A stretch of 64,000 nt of DNA from Actinomycetes bacterium (GCA_021798985.1 JAJZBI010000004.1:62001-126000), one strand, 5' to 3'. Counted from the stretch's first letter, positions 35,151 to 45,200 are shown. Notes: generated by a model from the sequence alone, not told the origin. Program-made: numbers and translations.

Positions 35151-35503
35151 GCAACAACGATCCCGTTCCCTTCCGCCTCGAGGTCGACGAGCGGACCGGG
35201 GTGATCTTGCTCGCCTTGATCGGCGAGCTCGACGTCGCCTCCGCGCCCTCGGTGCGCGAGCGGCTCATCGAGCTGATGCGCGCCGACAACAAGCTCCTCG
35301 TCGTCGACTGCGGCGCACTGAGCTTCATCGACTCGAGCGGCCTGGCGCTGCTCACCTACGCCCAGCTGCGGATGGCCGAGGCCGGCGGACAGGTCCGTCT
35401 CGCCGCGATCAGCCGGCGCGTGCGGCGGGTCCTCGAGCTCTCCGGCCTCACCGAGGTGCTGGCGTGCTACCCCGACGTCGAAGAGGCGCTCGCCGGCAGC
35501 TGA
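35147..35503 (+). CDS. STAS-domain anti-sigma factor antagonist
   Basis: This 118-residue STAS protein resembles SpoIIAA/RsbV. The strand VILLALIGELDVASAP and the phosphorylatable serine in SFIDSSGLALLTYAQ (about Ser63) are intact, as is the final VRRVLELSGL helix. It would bind the RsbW-like ATPase in the unphosphorylated state and release that ATPase's partner. ATG 35147 has AAGGAGAGG upstream and overlaps the ATPase stop, which indicates equimolar co-translation. Confidence 0.9.
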   Translation: MSNNDPVPFRLEVDERTGVILLALIGELDVASAPSVRERLIELMRADNKLLVVDCGALSFIDSSGLALLTYAQLRMAEAGGQVRLAAISRRVRRVLELSGLTEVLACYPDVEEALAGS

Positions 35504-35536
35504 CCGGCCTGGTCGCCCGGGGAGCCGGCACCGAGC

Positions 35537-35722
35537 TCAGCTTTGACGATCGGGCGCGCCGGGCCGCGCGCGCCGGTGCTCGGCGGGCGCGCCGAGCTCG
35601 TTCTCGGGGACCTCCTCGCCCCCTTTCAGGCCCTTCTTCTCCTGGGCGGCGTCTGCCGGGAAGTCGCGATGGATCTCGCGGTTCTCGGGCTCGTCTCTCG
35701 GCCGGTGCGACTCGGTGTCCAT
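35537..35722 (-). CDS. Small hydrophilic protein, 61 residues
   Basis: I do not recognise this protein. It is highly charged with no hydrophobic core (RPRDEPENREIHRDFP, then AAQEKKGLKGGEEVPENE) and is probably disordered. The case for a real gene is a near-perfect ribosome site, GGAGGAGG, ending 4 bases before ATG 35722, unlike the many spurious frames nearby. It converges on the STAS gene and is divergent from the GGDEF-EAL gene. Function unknown. Confidence 0.55.
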   Translation of the reverse strand: MDTESHRPRDEPENREIHRDFPADAAQEKKGLKGGEEVPENELGAPAEHRRARPGAPDRQS

Positions 35723-35931
35723 GCGCCTCCTCCGCCCCGCCGGCAGCGCTCGCACCGGCGAGGTGCCCGCGCGACTACCCCCGCACGCCGCCGCTTACCC
35801 CGCAGCGTCGCCGAACCGGTCGCAGTCCGCGCGCAGCGTGGTCGAAGATCAGCTATCGACTACATGAAGTAGCGGAAATATTATGCCGACACGCGACCGC
35901 AAAGGGGGGGTGAGCGCTGAGGGTCCAAGCG

Positions 35932-38775
35932 GTGCGGCAGCGCTGGCGCCGCGGACGGCCCGAGGGCGCGACGCCCCGGCGGCGTCCGCGTACCGCCCGG
36001 TGGCCGATCGCCCTCGCGATCGCCACGCCGGTGGCGATCGCCTGCCTGGCGGCGATCGGCGCCACCGCGTACTGGCGGGCGAGCACGATCAGCCTGACCG
36101 AGACCAAGGTCGCCGCCACCGCCCGCTTTGGCGCGCACCAGGCGGCCGAGCGCATCGCCAGTGCCGTGGCAACGCTGCGCCACGAGCTCGCCGCCATAGC
36201 GGCGACACCGGGCATCGCCCGCGCCTTCACCTCCTCGAGCCCCCCCTCGAGCTGCCACCTCGCCCCGCTCGAGCTGCCGCCCTTTGCGACCGGCGCGCTG
36301 GCGATCCTTCGCCCCAACCACACGCTCGCCTGCGCCTCGCCCGGCGCCCAAGCGCTGGACGCTGCCGCCTCGCTCATTCGCCCCGACCCGGCGGGGGTCC
36401 GACTGGAGGCGCCGGCGGGCCGTTCCAGCCTCGAGCTGGTGGCGAGCGCGCCGATCCGCGGTGGCGGCGCGGTCGTCGCCGCGCTCGGGCTCGGCGGGCT
36501 CGGCAGGGGTCTCGCCACCCGCTATGGCGGCGTCTCGCACCTCGACTTCCTCGTCACCAACGCGGCGCGCACGACGGCGCTCAGCCGCTCGATCGACCCG
36601 GCGCACTTTGTCGGGGTGCGCCTTGGCGACGCGAGCCCGGCGCGCTCGACCGGCCTCGTGCGCCGCGACCTCGGCGGGAGCCTGCGGCTCTTCGCTCAGG
36701 CGACGGTCCCCGGGCTCTCCTGGCACGTGTTCGCCGGCGCCCTGCGATCGACCGCGCTCGCCGACGCCAACGCCGAGTTCGACCGGGCGCTCGGCATCAT
36801 CCTCGGCGGGCTCCTGCTCGTGCTCGTCGGCGCCGCCATCGCCGGCCGGCAGGTGGTCCGCCCCCTGCGCCGACTGGCCGCGGCGGTAAACGGCGGCAAG
36901 CTCGACTCCCAGGTCGCCGCCCAGATCGGCTCAGGTCCGCGCGAGGTGCTCAGCCTCGCCGAGGCGTTCGGGAGCCTCGTGGTCGACGTCGAGACCGAGC
37001 TCGCCCACCGCCGCGCCGCCGAGGCCGCAGCGCGCGGCGCCGAGGCCGCAGCGCGCGGCGCCGAGCGCAGCTACCGGCTCTTGTTCGAGGACAACCCCCA
37101 GCCGATGTGGGTCTTCGCCGAGGACCGCTTCGCGATCTTGGCCGTCAACGACGCGGCGGTCGCCTACCTCGGCCGGCCCCGTGACGAGCTCCTCGAAAGC
37201 GACCTGCGCCAGCTGCTGCACGAGGACGACGTCGCCTTGTTGGAGGCGAGCGTGCGCACGGACCTCACCTTGGACCGCCTCGGACCGTGGCGGCTCCGCC
37301 GCGCCGATCAGCACTTCTCCGACGCCGAGATCACCTCCCACAGCCTGCGCTTTGGCGAGGTGCCGGCGCGCTTCATGATGGCCGAGGACGTCACCCAGCG
37401 CGAGGCCTACGAGGCCCAGCTGCGCGACCTCGCCCTCTACGACCGCCTGACGGGCCTCGTCAACCGCACCGTCGTCCTCGATCGGCTCGCTCGGGCGGGC
37501 GCGGCCGAGACGGACGAACACCATCCCCTTGCGGTCGCGATCGTTGACCTCGACCGCTTTCGCGACGTCAACGCGACCCACGGCCGCGCCGGGGGTGACG
37601 AGCTGCTGCGCCAGACGGCGAACCGCCTCGCGAGCCTCGGGACGCGCAACATCACGGTCGGCCGCATGAGCGCCGACGAGTTCGTGCTGCTCTGCGAGCA
37701 CCTCAGCGGCGAGGGCGAGGCGCTCGCCATCGCCGATCGGATCGAGAGCGTGCTCGAAGCGCCCTTCGTGCTCGGTGGGGAGCCGCTGCAGATGCAGGCG
37801 AGCATCGGCATCGCGCTGGCGCGTGGGGCGCGGCGCGCCGAGGAGGTGCTCCGGGACGCCTCGGTGGCGATGCGCAGCGCCAAAGAGCGCGGCGGAGGGC
37901 GCTATGAGGTCTTCAACCCGGCCGATCGCGCCGCCGTCCTGGCGCGCATCGAGACCGAGCGGGCGCTGCGCAACGCCGGGATGCGCGGCGAGTTCCGCCT
38001 CTACTACCAGCCCGAGGTCGACCTCGCGACCGGCCGGTGCGCCGCCGCCGAGGCGCTCGTGCGCTGGCAGCACCCCACCCGGGGCCTGCTCGCGCCGACC
38101 GAGTTCATCGCCATCGCCGAGCAGGCCGGCACCATCTCGAGCCTCGGCCGCTTCGCCCTCAAAGAGGCCTGCCAGCAGGTGGCGCGCTGGCGCGCCGACG
38201 GGATGGGGCCCCCGACCGTCTCGGTCAACTTGTCGGCACGCCAGCTCGGCGACGACGACCTCGTCGGCCAGATCACCGAGGCGCTCGACCAGGCCGACGT
38301 CCCCGCCGAGGCGCTGATCGTCGAGCTCACCGAGTCGGCCCTGATGCAAGACGTCGACGCCACGATCGCCACCTTGGAGGCGCTGCGCGAGCTCGGGGTG
38401 CGCGTCAGCATCGACGACTTCGGGACCGGCTACTCCTCCCTCGTCTACCTCCGCCGCCTGCCGGTGACCTCGCTCAAGATCGACCGCACCTTCGTCGCCG
38501 AGGTCGAGCGCGACGTCCACGACGCGGCGATCGTCTCGGCCGTGATCGAGCTCGGCCACGCCTTCGGCCTGAGCGTGGTGGCCGAGGGCGTGGAGCGCGC
38601 CAGCCAGCACGCCGCGCTCGTGGCGATGGGCTGCGACCTCGGCCAGGGCTATCTGTGGTCGCCCCCGGTGCCGGCCGGCGATTTCCCCGGGCCCTCGCGT
38701 TTCGCCCACCACGCCAGCGCGCGGGCCGAAGCCTTGACGCCGGGGCGACGCCGTCGCCCCGGAGCGCAAATGTGA
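35932..38775 (+). CDS. Membrane-anchored PAS-GGDEF-EAL protein, probable c-di-GMP phosphodiesterase
   Basis: This is a 947-residue protein. Membrane helix 1 (about 24-46), an extracytoplasmic sensor of about 235 residues, helix 2 (LGIILGGLLLVLVGAAIAG, about 286-304), a short HAMP-like linker, PAS (about 383-500), GGDEF (about 505-655) and EAL (about 670-925) follow in order. The EAL domain looks active: EALVRWQHP, VSVNLSARQL, LIVELTESALMQD, SIDDFGTGYSSL and LKIDRTFV are intact. The GGDEF signature is replaced by SADEF, so cyclase activity is unlikely. It would lower c-di-GMP, which favours motility. A 21-bp tandem repeat (37018-37059) duplicates AEAAARG in the coiled linker. The GTG start is not certain. 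Confidence 0.9.
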   Translation: MRQRWRRGRPEGATPRRRPRTARWPIALAIATPVAIACLAAIGATAYWRASTISLTETKVAATARFGAHQAAERIASAVATLRHELAAIAATPGIARAFTSSSPPSSCHLAPLELPPFATGALAILRPNHTLACASPGAQALDAAASLIRPDPAGVRLEAPAGRSSLELVASAPIRGGGAVVAALGLGGLGRGLATRYGGVSHLDFLVTNAARTTALSRSIDPAHFVGVRLGDASPARSTGLVRRDLGGSLRLFAQATVPGLSWHVFAGALRSTALADANAEFDRALGIILGGLLLVLVGAAIAGRQVVRPLRRLAAAVNGGKLDSQVAAQIGSGPREVLSLAEAFGSLVVDVETELAHRRAAEAAARGAEAAARGAERSYRLLFEDNPQPMWVFAEDRFAILAVNDAAVAYLGRPRDELLESDLRQLLHEDDVALLEASVRTDLTLDRLGPWRLRRADQHFSDAEITSHSLRFGEVPARFMMAEDVTQREAYEAQLRDLALYDRLTGLVNRTVVLDRLARAGAAETDEHHPLAVAIVDLDRFRDVNATHGRAGGDELLRQTANRLASLGTRNITVGRMSADEFVLLCEHLSGEGEALAIADRIESVLEAPFVLGGEPLQMQASIGIALARGARRAEEVLRDASVAMRSAKERGGGRYEVFNPADRAAVLARIETERALRNAGMRGEFRLYYQPEVDLATGRCAAAEALVRWQHPTRGLLAPTEFIAIAEQAGTISSLGRFALKEACQQVARWRADGMGPPTVSVNLSARQLGDDDLVGQITEALDQADVPAEALIVELTESALMQDVDATIATLEALRELGVRVSIDDFGTGYSSLVYLRRLPVTSLKIDRTFVAEVERDVHDAAIVSAVIELGHAFGLSVVAEGVERASQHAALVAMGCDLGQGYLWSPPVPAGDFPGPSRFAHHASARAEALTPGRRRRPGAQM

Positions 38776-38812
38776 CCTTTGGCCCCCAACGCGAGTCCCT
38801 TCGCTCCCAGCG

Positions 38813-38828
38813 CACGAGCGCGTTCGTG
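38813..38828. promoter_or_regulatory. Short palindrome upstream of the TetR gene
   Basis: CACGA (38813-38817) and TCGTG (38824-38828) form an inverted repeat with a 6-base centre, 36 bases before the TetR start. It is a possible autoregulatory operator, but the arms are only 5 bp. Confidence 0.3.
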
Positions 38829-38863
38829 TCGTTGCATTTGGGCAGCCAACTGGGAGGTCGGGA

Positions 38864-39445
38864 GTGGGACGGCAGCGAGATGTCACCATCGACGAGTCGA
38901 TCCTGCGCGACGGCGCGGCGCTCGTGCGCGAAGCGGGATACGACGGATTCAGCGTCGAGCGGCTGAGCGCCCGGGTGGGCGTGCCGAAGTCGACCGTCTA
39001 CCGGCGCTGGAAGACGCGCGAGGAGCTGCTCGGCGAGATCCTCGCCGTCATGCTCGAGCCCCGCGCGGTGTCGCTCGTGCCGCCCGACGGCTCCCGCCGC
39101 GACGCGCTCGTCGCTGCCGTGCAAGAGGAGATCGCCTTCGCGGAGCTGCCCGAGGGGCGTGCCGCGGCGATCGCCGTGCTGGCGGCGCTCGGCAGCGAGA
39201 ACCATGACAAGAGCACCCTCGTCTCCCAGATGCGCCACCGGCGCGCGCGCCTCGCCCGCTTCGTCGCCGCCGCCTCGACGCGCGGCGAGGATCCCTTCGT
39301 CGCCGCTGCGGCGCGCGAGCGGGCCACCGAGCTGCTCTTCGCGGCGGCCTGGGGCGGCCTGCTCAGCGAGTCGCATACCCTTGCGACCCATGCGACCGAG
39401 CTGGTCGCCTGCGTGCTGAGCGCCTGCGGCCTCGACGGCGCCTGA
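38864..39445 (+). CDS. TetR/AcrR-family regulator
   Basis: This is a 193-residue one-domain regulator. The N-terminal HTH reads GFSVERLSARVGVPKSTVYRRW (about 28-49), classical for TetR, followed by KTREELLGEIL. The C-terminal half is alanine-rich and helical, as expected for ligand binding and dimerisation, and gives no hint of the ligand. The GTG start at 38864 has GGGAGG 6 bases upstream. No transporter or enzyme gene is directly co-oriented within 250 bases, so the target is unclear; the RDD gene downstream has its own promoter-like box. Confidence 0.87.
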   Translation: MGRQRDVTIDESILRDGAALVREAGYDGFSVERLSARVGVPKSTVYRRWKTREELLGEILAVMLEPRAVSLVPPDGSRRDALVAAVQEEIAFAELPEGRAAAIAVLAALGSENHDKSTLVSQMRHRRARLARFVAAASTRGEDPFVAAAARERATELLFAAAWGGLLSESHTLATHATELVACVLSACGLDGA

Positions 39446-39607
39446 TCGCCCACGGCTCGGCTGGCGGTGCCGGTCGGCCGCTCCGTTGCGCCACACCCCT
39501 CTCGCGCGCCCTTGGCCACGCGCCGGCGAGCGGGCCGATGCTCGGCGGCCGCGGTCCGCGCCCCGTTGAACAGGGCGAGTGGCATGCGGCGCTCGGAGCT
39601 GCCGGGT

Positions 39608-39640
39608 TAGCCTTGGGGCGAGGGGCCACGTCACCCCTCG
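39608..39640 (+). promoter_or_regulatory. Promoter-like box and 5-prime hairpin before the RDD gene
   Basis: TAGCCT (39608-39613) would place transcription start near 39620. A 7-bp hairpin (CGAGGGG 39619-39625, CCCCTCG 39634-39640) would then sit at the very 5-prime end of an RNA leader of about 115 bases. Such end-hairpins can stabilise mRNA. Confidence 0.35.
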
Positions 39641-39733
39641 CGCGCGGCCAGCAGGCCGCACGACGCCGTGTCGGACACGACCGGGCGGACTCGCCTGGCA
39701 GGTGATCGGGCCGAAGCCGAGGGGATCGAGATC

Positions 39734-40360
39734 ATGAGCGAGCGAGAGACCTGGCCGCCGCCGAAGGCTCCCGCGCCCAATGGGTCCGGCGACCTCCCCC
39801 GCTACCGCCAGCGCCAAGCGCCTCGGCCAGATCCCACCAGCTCCGCCTATGAGGTCTCGATGTTCAGCGGCGACGGGCCGACCGCGCCCTTCGGCGCGCC
39901 GCTCGCCGGCTGGTGGCAGCGCGTCGGCGCCTTCGTGCTCGACTGGCTCGTGCTCGGGGTGCCGTGGTTCATCATCACCTTCGCCATCACCGACGTCTTC
40001 GGCCACCCCGAACGGGTGCTATTGAGCAACGGCACCCACACCACCACCAAGACGATCGGCGCGTGGATCTGGCTCCTTTATGGCCTCTCCGCCGTGATCA
40101 GCGCGATCTACTTCGCGTACTTCAACGGCACGCGCGCTGGCCAGACCCCGGGCAACCGCGCCCCGGGGATCGCCGTGCGCGACATCGACACCGGCGCGCC
40201 GATCGGCTGGCGGCGCGGCTTTGTCCGCTTCGGGGTGCGCTTTGTCCTCTACCTCCTCTTCGTCGTGCCGGGCCTGTTCAACGACCTCTTCCCGCTGTGG
40301 GACCGCCGCCGCCAGACGATCGCCGACAAGGCGGCGCGCTCGGTGATGGTGCGCATCTAG
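39734..40360 (+). CDS. RDD-family membrane protein
   Basis: This is a 208-residue membrane protein. A disordered, proline-rich N-terminal tail (about 1-55) leads to an RDD domain with the R-x-x-A-F-x-x-D signature WWQRVGAFVLDWLVLGV. Helices follow at about 67-85, 112-128 and 175-190, with RAGQTPGNRAPGIAVRDID and LWDRRRQTIADKAARSVMV at the end. RDD proteins are small membrane proteins of mostly unknown function, some linked to ion exchange. ATG 39734 has GAGGGG 9 bases upstream; an earlier in-frame GTG at 39668 lacks a ribosome site. Confidence 0.83.
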   Translation: MSERETWPPPKAPAPNGSGDLPRYRQRQAPRPDPTSSAYEVSMFSGDGPTAPFGAPLAGWWQRVGAFVLDWLVLGVPWFIITFAITDVFGHPERVLLSNGTHTTTKTIGAWIWLLYGLSAVISAIYFAYFNGTRAGQTPGNRAPGIAVRDIDTGAPIGWRRGFVRFGVRFVLYLLFVVPGLFNDLFPLWDRRRQTIADKAARSVMVRI

Positions 40361-40415
40361 GCCGCACGCGCGGCGCCCCAAGCCCGGGCCGCCGGGGCGA
40401 GCGAAACTCCTTTGC

Positions 40416-40460
40416 ATAGCGAAGTATCGCCGCTATAGTGGTTGCTGGTCGGCAAGCAAC
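40416..40460. promoter_or_regulatory. Promoter and paired inverted repeats of the MarR-MFS operon
   Basis: ATAGCG (40416-40421) / CGCTAT (40431-40436) form one dyad that overlaps a -10-like TATAGT (40434-40439). GTTGCT (40441-40446) / AGCAAC (40455-40460) form a second. MarR proteins usually bind such dyads over their own promoter, so autorepression relieved by a transported compound is likely. Confidence 0.5.
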
Positions 40461-40488
40461 TGACTGGCCGGCCCGACGAAGGAGGCCC

Positions 40489-40965
40489 ATGAGCCCGCAG
40501 CGGCTCGAAGCGCGCGACGCATCGCTCGGCGCGGCCCACGATGCAGCCGCTCGGCTGCGGATGCTGATCGCCCGCCTCGCGCGCCGCCTCGACCGCACCA
40601 AGGCAGGCGCTGCGCTCACCACCACCGAGACCACCGTGCTCGCGACGATCGTCCGGCGCGGGCCCATCCGCCTCGGGGACCTCGCCGCCTTCGAGGCGAT
40701 GAACCCGACGATGCTCTCGCGCATCGTGCGGCACCTCGAGCAGTCCGGCCTGATCGAGCGGCGCCTCGACCCGAACGACCGCCGGGCCGCCACCGTGGTG
40801 GTGACCGAGGGCGGCCGGCGCCTGCATCGCGCCATCCGCGACGAGCGCAGCGATGCGCTCTCGCGCCTCTTGTCGGCCCTCGAGCCCTCCGAGCGCGCCG
40901 CGGTGGCGGCGGCGCTGCCGGTCCTCGAGCGCCTCGCCGAGCAGCTGAGGGACTGCGAGCCGTGA
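40489..40965 (+). CDS. MarR-family regulator
   Basis: This is a 158-residue winged-helix regulator: the dimerisation helix (AAARLRMLIARLARRLDRT), the HTH (LGDLAAFEAMNPTMLSRIVRHLEQSGLIER) and the wing (RRLDPNDRRAATVVVTEGG) are all standard. ATG 40489 has GAAGGAGG 5 bases upstream. The downstream MFS gene overlaps by 4 bases, so this is probably the ligand-responsive repressor of that exporter. Confidence 0.92.
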   Translation: MSPQRLEARDASLGAAHDAAARLRMLIARLARRLDRTKAGAALTTTETTVLATIVRRGPIRLGDLAAFEAMNPTMLSRIVRHLEQSGLIERRLDPNDRRAATVVVTEGGRRLHRAIRDERSDALSRLLSALEPSERAAVAAALPVLERLAEQLRDCEP

Positions 40966-42224
40966 GCCCCCGCCTGCTCGCCATCGGCCGGAGCACCTTC
41001 TCGTCCTTGAAGGTCCCCAACTACCGCCTGTACTTCAGCGGCCAGCTGATCTCCCTCATCGGCACCTGGATGCAGACCACCGCCCAGGCCTGGCTGGTGC
41101 TCACCCTCACCAACTCCGCCACGACGCTCGGCCTCGTGGTCGCCCTCCAGACGATCCCCGTGCTCGTGCTCGGCCCCTACGGCGGCGTCATCGCGGACCG
41201 CGTCGACAAGCGCCGACTGATGGTGGTGCTGCAGTCGATGATGGGCCTGCAGGCGCTCGCGCTCGGCCTGCTCAGCGTCTTTGGGATCGTCCGGCTGTGG
41301 GAGATCTGCGTCCTCGCCGTGATCCTCGGGCTCAACAACACCTTCGAGATGCCCGCCCGCCAGGCCTTCGTGCGAGAGATGGTCGGCAAGGACGAGCTGC
41401 GCAACGCGATCACCTTGAACTCGGTGACCGCCAACGCGGCCCGCGCCGTCGGCCCGGCGATCGCCGGCGTGCTCATCGCGACGGCCGGGGTCGGGTCGTG
41501 CTTTTTGGCCAACGCCGCCAGCTTCGTCGCTGTGGTCGCGTCGCTCGTCATCATGGACCGCAGCGCGCTGGCGCCGAGCACGCCCGAGCCCCGCGCGCGG
41601 GGCCAGCTGCGCGAGGGCCTCGCCTACGCGGTGCGCACGACCGAGATCGCCGTGCCGCTCGTGATGATGGCCGTCGTCGGGACGCTCGCGTACGAGTTCC
41701 AGGTGAGCCTTCCGGTGCTGGCGCGGGGCACCTTCCACGGGGGCTCGGAGGCCTTCGGCTTCATGACCGCGGCGATGGGCGTCGGCGCCGTGCTCGGCGG
41801 CCTCGTCACCGCCGCGCGCGGCCGCACGGGGCTGCGGCCGATGCTCATCGCCTGTGCGGGCTTCGGCCTCGCGATCTTGCTCTGCGCCCTGTCGCCCGCC
41901 CTCCCGGTCGCCTACGTCGCCCTGCTCCTCGTGGGCTGGGGCAGCGTCTCGTTCATCGCGATCGGCAACTCAACGATCCAGCTGAGCTCGGCGCCGAACA
42001 TGCGCGGACGGGCGATCGCGCTGTGGCAGGTGGCCTTCCAGGGCACCACGCCGATCGGCGGCCCCTTCATCGGCTGGGTCATCGCCGCGGCGGGCGCCCG
42101 CACCGGCCTGGTCGTCGGGGCGCTGTCGTGTGGGGTCGCGCTGGCGGCCGGCGTGGCGATCGGCCGTCGCCGGCTCACCTCGATCCCGGTCGCCGAGGCG
42201 ACACTCGCGGCCCGCCAGGGATAA
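40962..42224 (+). CDS. MFS exporter, EntS-like
   Basis: This is a 420-residue membrane protein with about 11-12 helices. It belongs to the EntS/DUF894-type major facilitator family: NYRLYFSGQLISLIGTWMQ at the N-terminus, the A-motif relative GVIADRVDKRRLM (about 74-86), FEMPARQAFVREMVG in the central loop and NSTIQLSSAPNMRGRA in the second half. The likely role is drug or siderophore-like export driven by protons. The GTG overlaps the marR stop (GTGA). The substrate is unknown. Confidence 0.88.
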   Translation: MSPRLLAIGRSTFSSLKVPNYRLYFSGQLISLIGTWMQTTAQAWLVLTLTNSATTLGLVVALQTIPVLVLGPYGGVIADRVDKRRLMVVLQSMMGLQALALGLLSVFGIVRLWEICVLAVILGLNNTFEMPARQAFVREMVGKDELRNAITLNSVTANAARAVGPAIAGVLIATAGVGSCFLANAASFVAVVASLVIMDRSALAPSTPEPRARGQLREGLAYAVRTTEIAVPLVMMAVVGTLAYEFQVSLPVLARGTFHGGSEAFGFMTAAMGVGAVLGGLVTAARGRTGLRPMLIACAGFGLAILLCALSPALPVAYVALLLVGWGSVSFIAIGNSTIQLSSAPNMRGRAIALWQVAFQGTTPIGGPFIGWVIAAAGARTGLVVGALSCGVALAAGVAIGRRRLTSIPVAEATLAARQG

Positions 42225-42260
42225 CCGGCGCGCCGGCGCTCGGTGCGCGAGCCTGGCGGG

Positions 42261-45200
42261 ATGCACGAGCAACTCGAGCTCATCGAGCGCCGCCTGCGGC
42301 GCGTCCTTGACAGCCGCATCCGGCCCGCCGAGGTCCGCGACCGCGCCCCGCTCAACGCCGGCGCGTACCAGACTCCCGAGCGCCATCTCGGCCTCGCCGC
42401 CGCGCGCGCGAAGGGCTTCTCGCCCATCGCCGCCGGCGACGCCTGGGGCGCTCCGTGGCAGACGACCTGGTTCGAGCTCTCCGGCGCCGTCCCCGCTTCC
42501 TGGCACGACGCCGAGGTCGAGCTCGTGGTCGACCTCGGCTTTACGGGCGCCGGGCCCGGCTTCCAAGCCGAAGGGCTGCTCTATGGCGAGGACGGCACGA
42601 TCCTGAAGGGGATCGCCCCCCGCAACGCCGCGCTCGCGATCGGCCGGGGCGAGCCCGGGCGTGAGCACCGCTTCTATCTCGAAGCGGCCGCGAACCCCGC
42701 AATCACCCCGCGCGAGCCATCGGGCAACCCCCTCGGCGACCCGGCGACCGCCGGCACGGCGCCGCTGTATCGCTTCGGGGGCGCCGATCTCGTCGCGATC
42801 GATCCCGAGGTGCGCGCCCTCGCGCACGACCTCGCCGTCGTGCTCGACGTGGCGGCGTGCCTGCGCGCCGAGGACCAGCGGCGCGCGGATCTGATCGGCG
42901 CCGCGCAGCGTGCGATCGAGCGCATCGACCCCTCCGACGTCGCCCCCGGCGCGGCCAAGGCGCGCGCCCTACTCGCGCCCGTGCTTGCCGCCAAGGCGGC
43001 CCCGGGCGCGCACCGCCTGAGCGCGATCGGCCACGCCCACATCGACAGTGCCTGGCTTTGGCCGCTCGAGGAGACCGTGCGCAAGTGCGCCCGCACGATG
43101 GCGAACGTCCTCGAGCTGATAGAGCGCGACGACACCCTCGCTTTCGCCTGCTCCCAGGCCCAGCAGTACGCGTGGGTGAAGGCGCACTACCCCGAGCTGT
43201 ACGCGCGCGTCCGCGAGCAGGTCGCCGCCGGGCGCTTCATCCCGGTCGGCGGCATGTGGGTCGAGAGCGACACCAACCTGCCCGGAGGGGAGTCGCTCGT
43301 TCGCCAGCTCCTGTACGGCCAGCGCTTTTTCCTCGAGGAGTTCGGCATCACCTGTCGCGAGATCTGGCTCCCGGACTGCTTCGGCTTCACCGGCGCGCTC
43401 CCCCAGATCGCGCGCCTCGCGGGGTGCGACCGCTTCGTGTCCCAGAAGATGTCCTGGAACGAGACCAACCGCTTCCCCCACCACAGCTTCATCTGGGAGG
43501 GCATCGATGGCTCACGCCTCTTCGCCCACTTCCCGCCGGTCGACACCTACAACGCCGAGCTCTCCCCCGCCGAGCTCATGCACGCCGCGAACAATTTCTC
43601 CGACAAGCTCGGGGCGCGCCGATCCCTCGTCCCCTTCGGCTACGGCGACGGCGGGGGCGGGCCGACCCGCGAGATGCTCGAGCGCGCCCGGCGCCTCGGG
43701 GACCTCGCCGGCATGCCGCGCCTTGTCCTCGAGCCGGTGGCCGACTTCTTCGAGGCGGCGGTCGCCGAGTACGAGGAGCCGCCGGTGTGGAGCGGCGAGC
43801 TCCCCCTCGAGCTGCACCGCGGCACGTTCAGCTCCCAGGCCGAGATCAAGGCCCAGCTGCGCCGCGTCGAGCACCTGCTGCGCAGCTACGAGGCCTTTGC
43901 GGCGAGCGCCAGCGTGCTTAGCGGGCGCCCCTATCCCTACGAGGACCTGGAGGCGTCCTGGAAGGCGCTCTGTCTCCGCCAGTTCCACGACATCGCGCCC
44001 GGGAGCTCGATCGCACAGGTGAACATCGAGGCGGTCGCCACCTTGCGCGGCCTCGCCGAGCACCTCGACGCCCGCATCGCCGAGGTGCTCGGCGCGCTCG
44101 CCGGCGAGGGCACTCGGCCGCTCGCCGCCAACGCCGCACCGGTGCCCTTCGGCGCCCTGGCCCCGCTGTCGATCGGCGCCGACGAAAGCGGCGGTGGTGA
44201 TGCGGTGCGCGTCGAGGAGCACGACGGGGCGGTGGTCCTCGACAACGGCCGGCTGCGCGTGCGCATCGACGCCAGCGGGGCGATCGACTCGCTCGTCGAC
44301 CTCGAGGCGATGCGCGAGCTCGTCGCACCCGGGGGGCGCGCCGCGCAGCTCCAGCTGCACCCCGATCTTCCCCGCGCCTGGGACGCCTGGGACCTCGACC
44401 CCTCCTACCGCAAGGTCACCGAGGCGCTCGCGGGCCCCGCCGCCCTCAGCACCGAGACCCGCGACGGCACCGGGAGCGTCCTCACCCAGCGGGCCTTCCG
44501 GCACTCCTCGGCCCTCGTGCGCTTCTCGCTCGCGCCTCGCGCGCGCCGCGTCGAGATCGCCGTCGACGTCGACTGGCACGAGCACGACCACTGCCTGAAG
44601 CTCGCCTTCCCCCTCGACCTCGCCGCCCCGGCCGAGCTCGCCGAGATCCAGTTCGGCCACCTCCGCCGCCCCACCCACGAGAACACGCCGTGGGACGCCG
44701 CCCACTTCGAGCGCTGCGCCCAACGCTTCGTGCACCTCCCCGAGGGCGACTACGGCGCCACGCTCGCGAACGACGCCACCTTTGGCTACGACGTCGCCCG
44801 GCACGCCCGGGAGGGCGGCGGCGTGATCACCACGCTGCGGGCGACCCTGCTGCGCTCCCCCCGCTACCCCGACCCCCGCGCCGATGCCGGACGCCACCGC
44901 TTCGCCTTCGCCCTCGCGCCGGGCACCTCGCTGCGCCAGGCGATCGCCGAGGGCTATCGCTGCAACCAGGCGCCGATCACGCTCCAAGGCGAGCGGGAGG
45001 TGCCCGCGCTCGTGCGGAGCACGCACCCCGGCGTGCTGATCGAGACGCTGAAGCTCGCCGAGGACCGCTCGGGCGACGTGATCGTGCGCTGCTATGAGGC
45101 CGAGGGCTCCCGAACCAGGGCCACCTTCCTCGCCAGCGTGCCGCTCAGCGCTGCTGCGGTGGTCGACCTGCTCGAGCGGCCCATCCGACCACTCGCGCTC

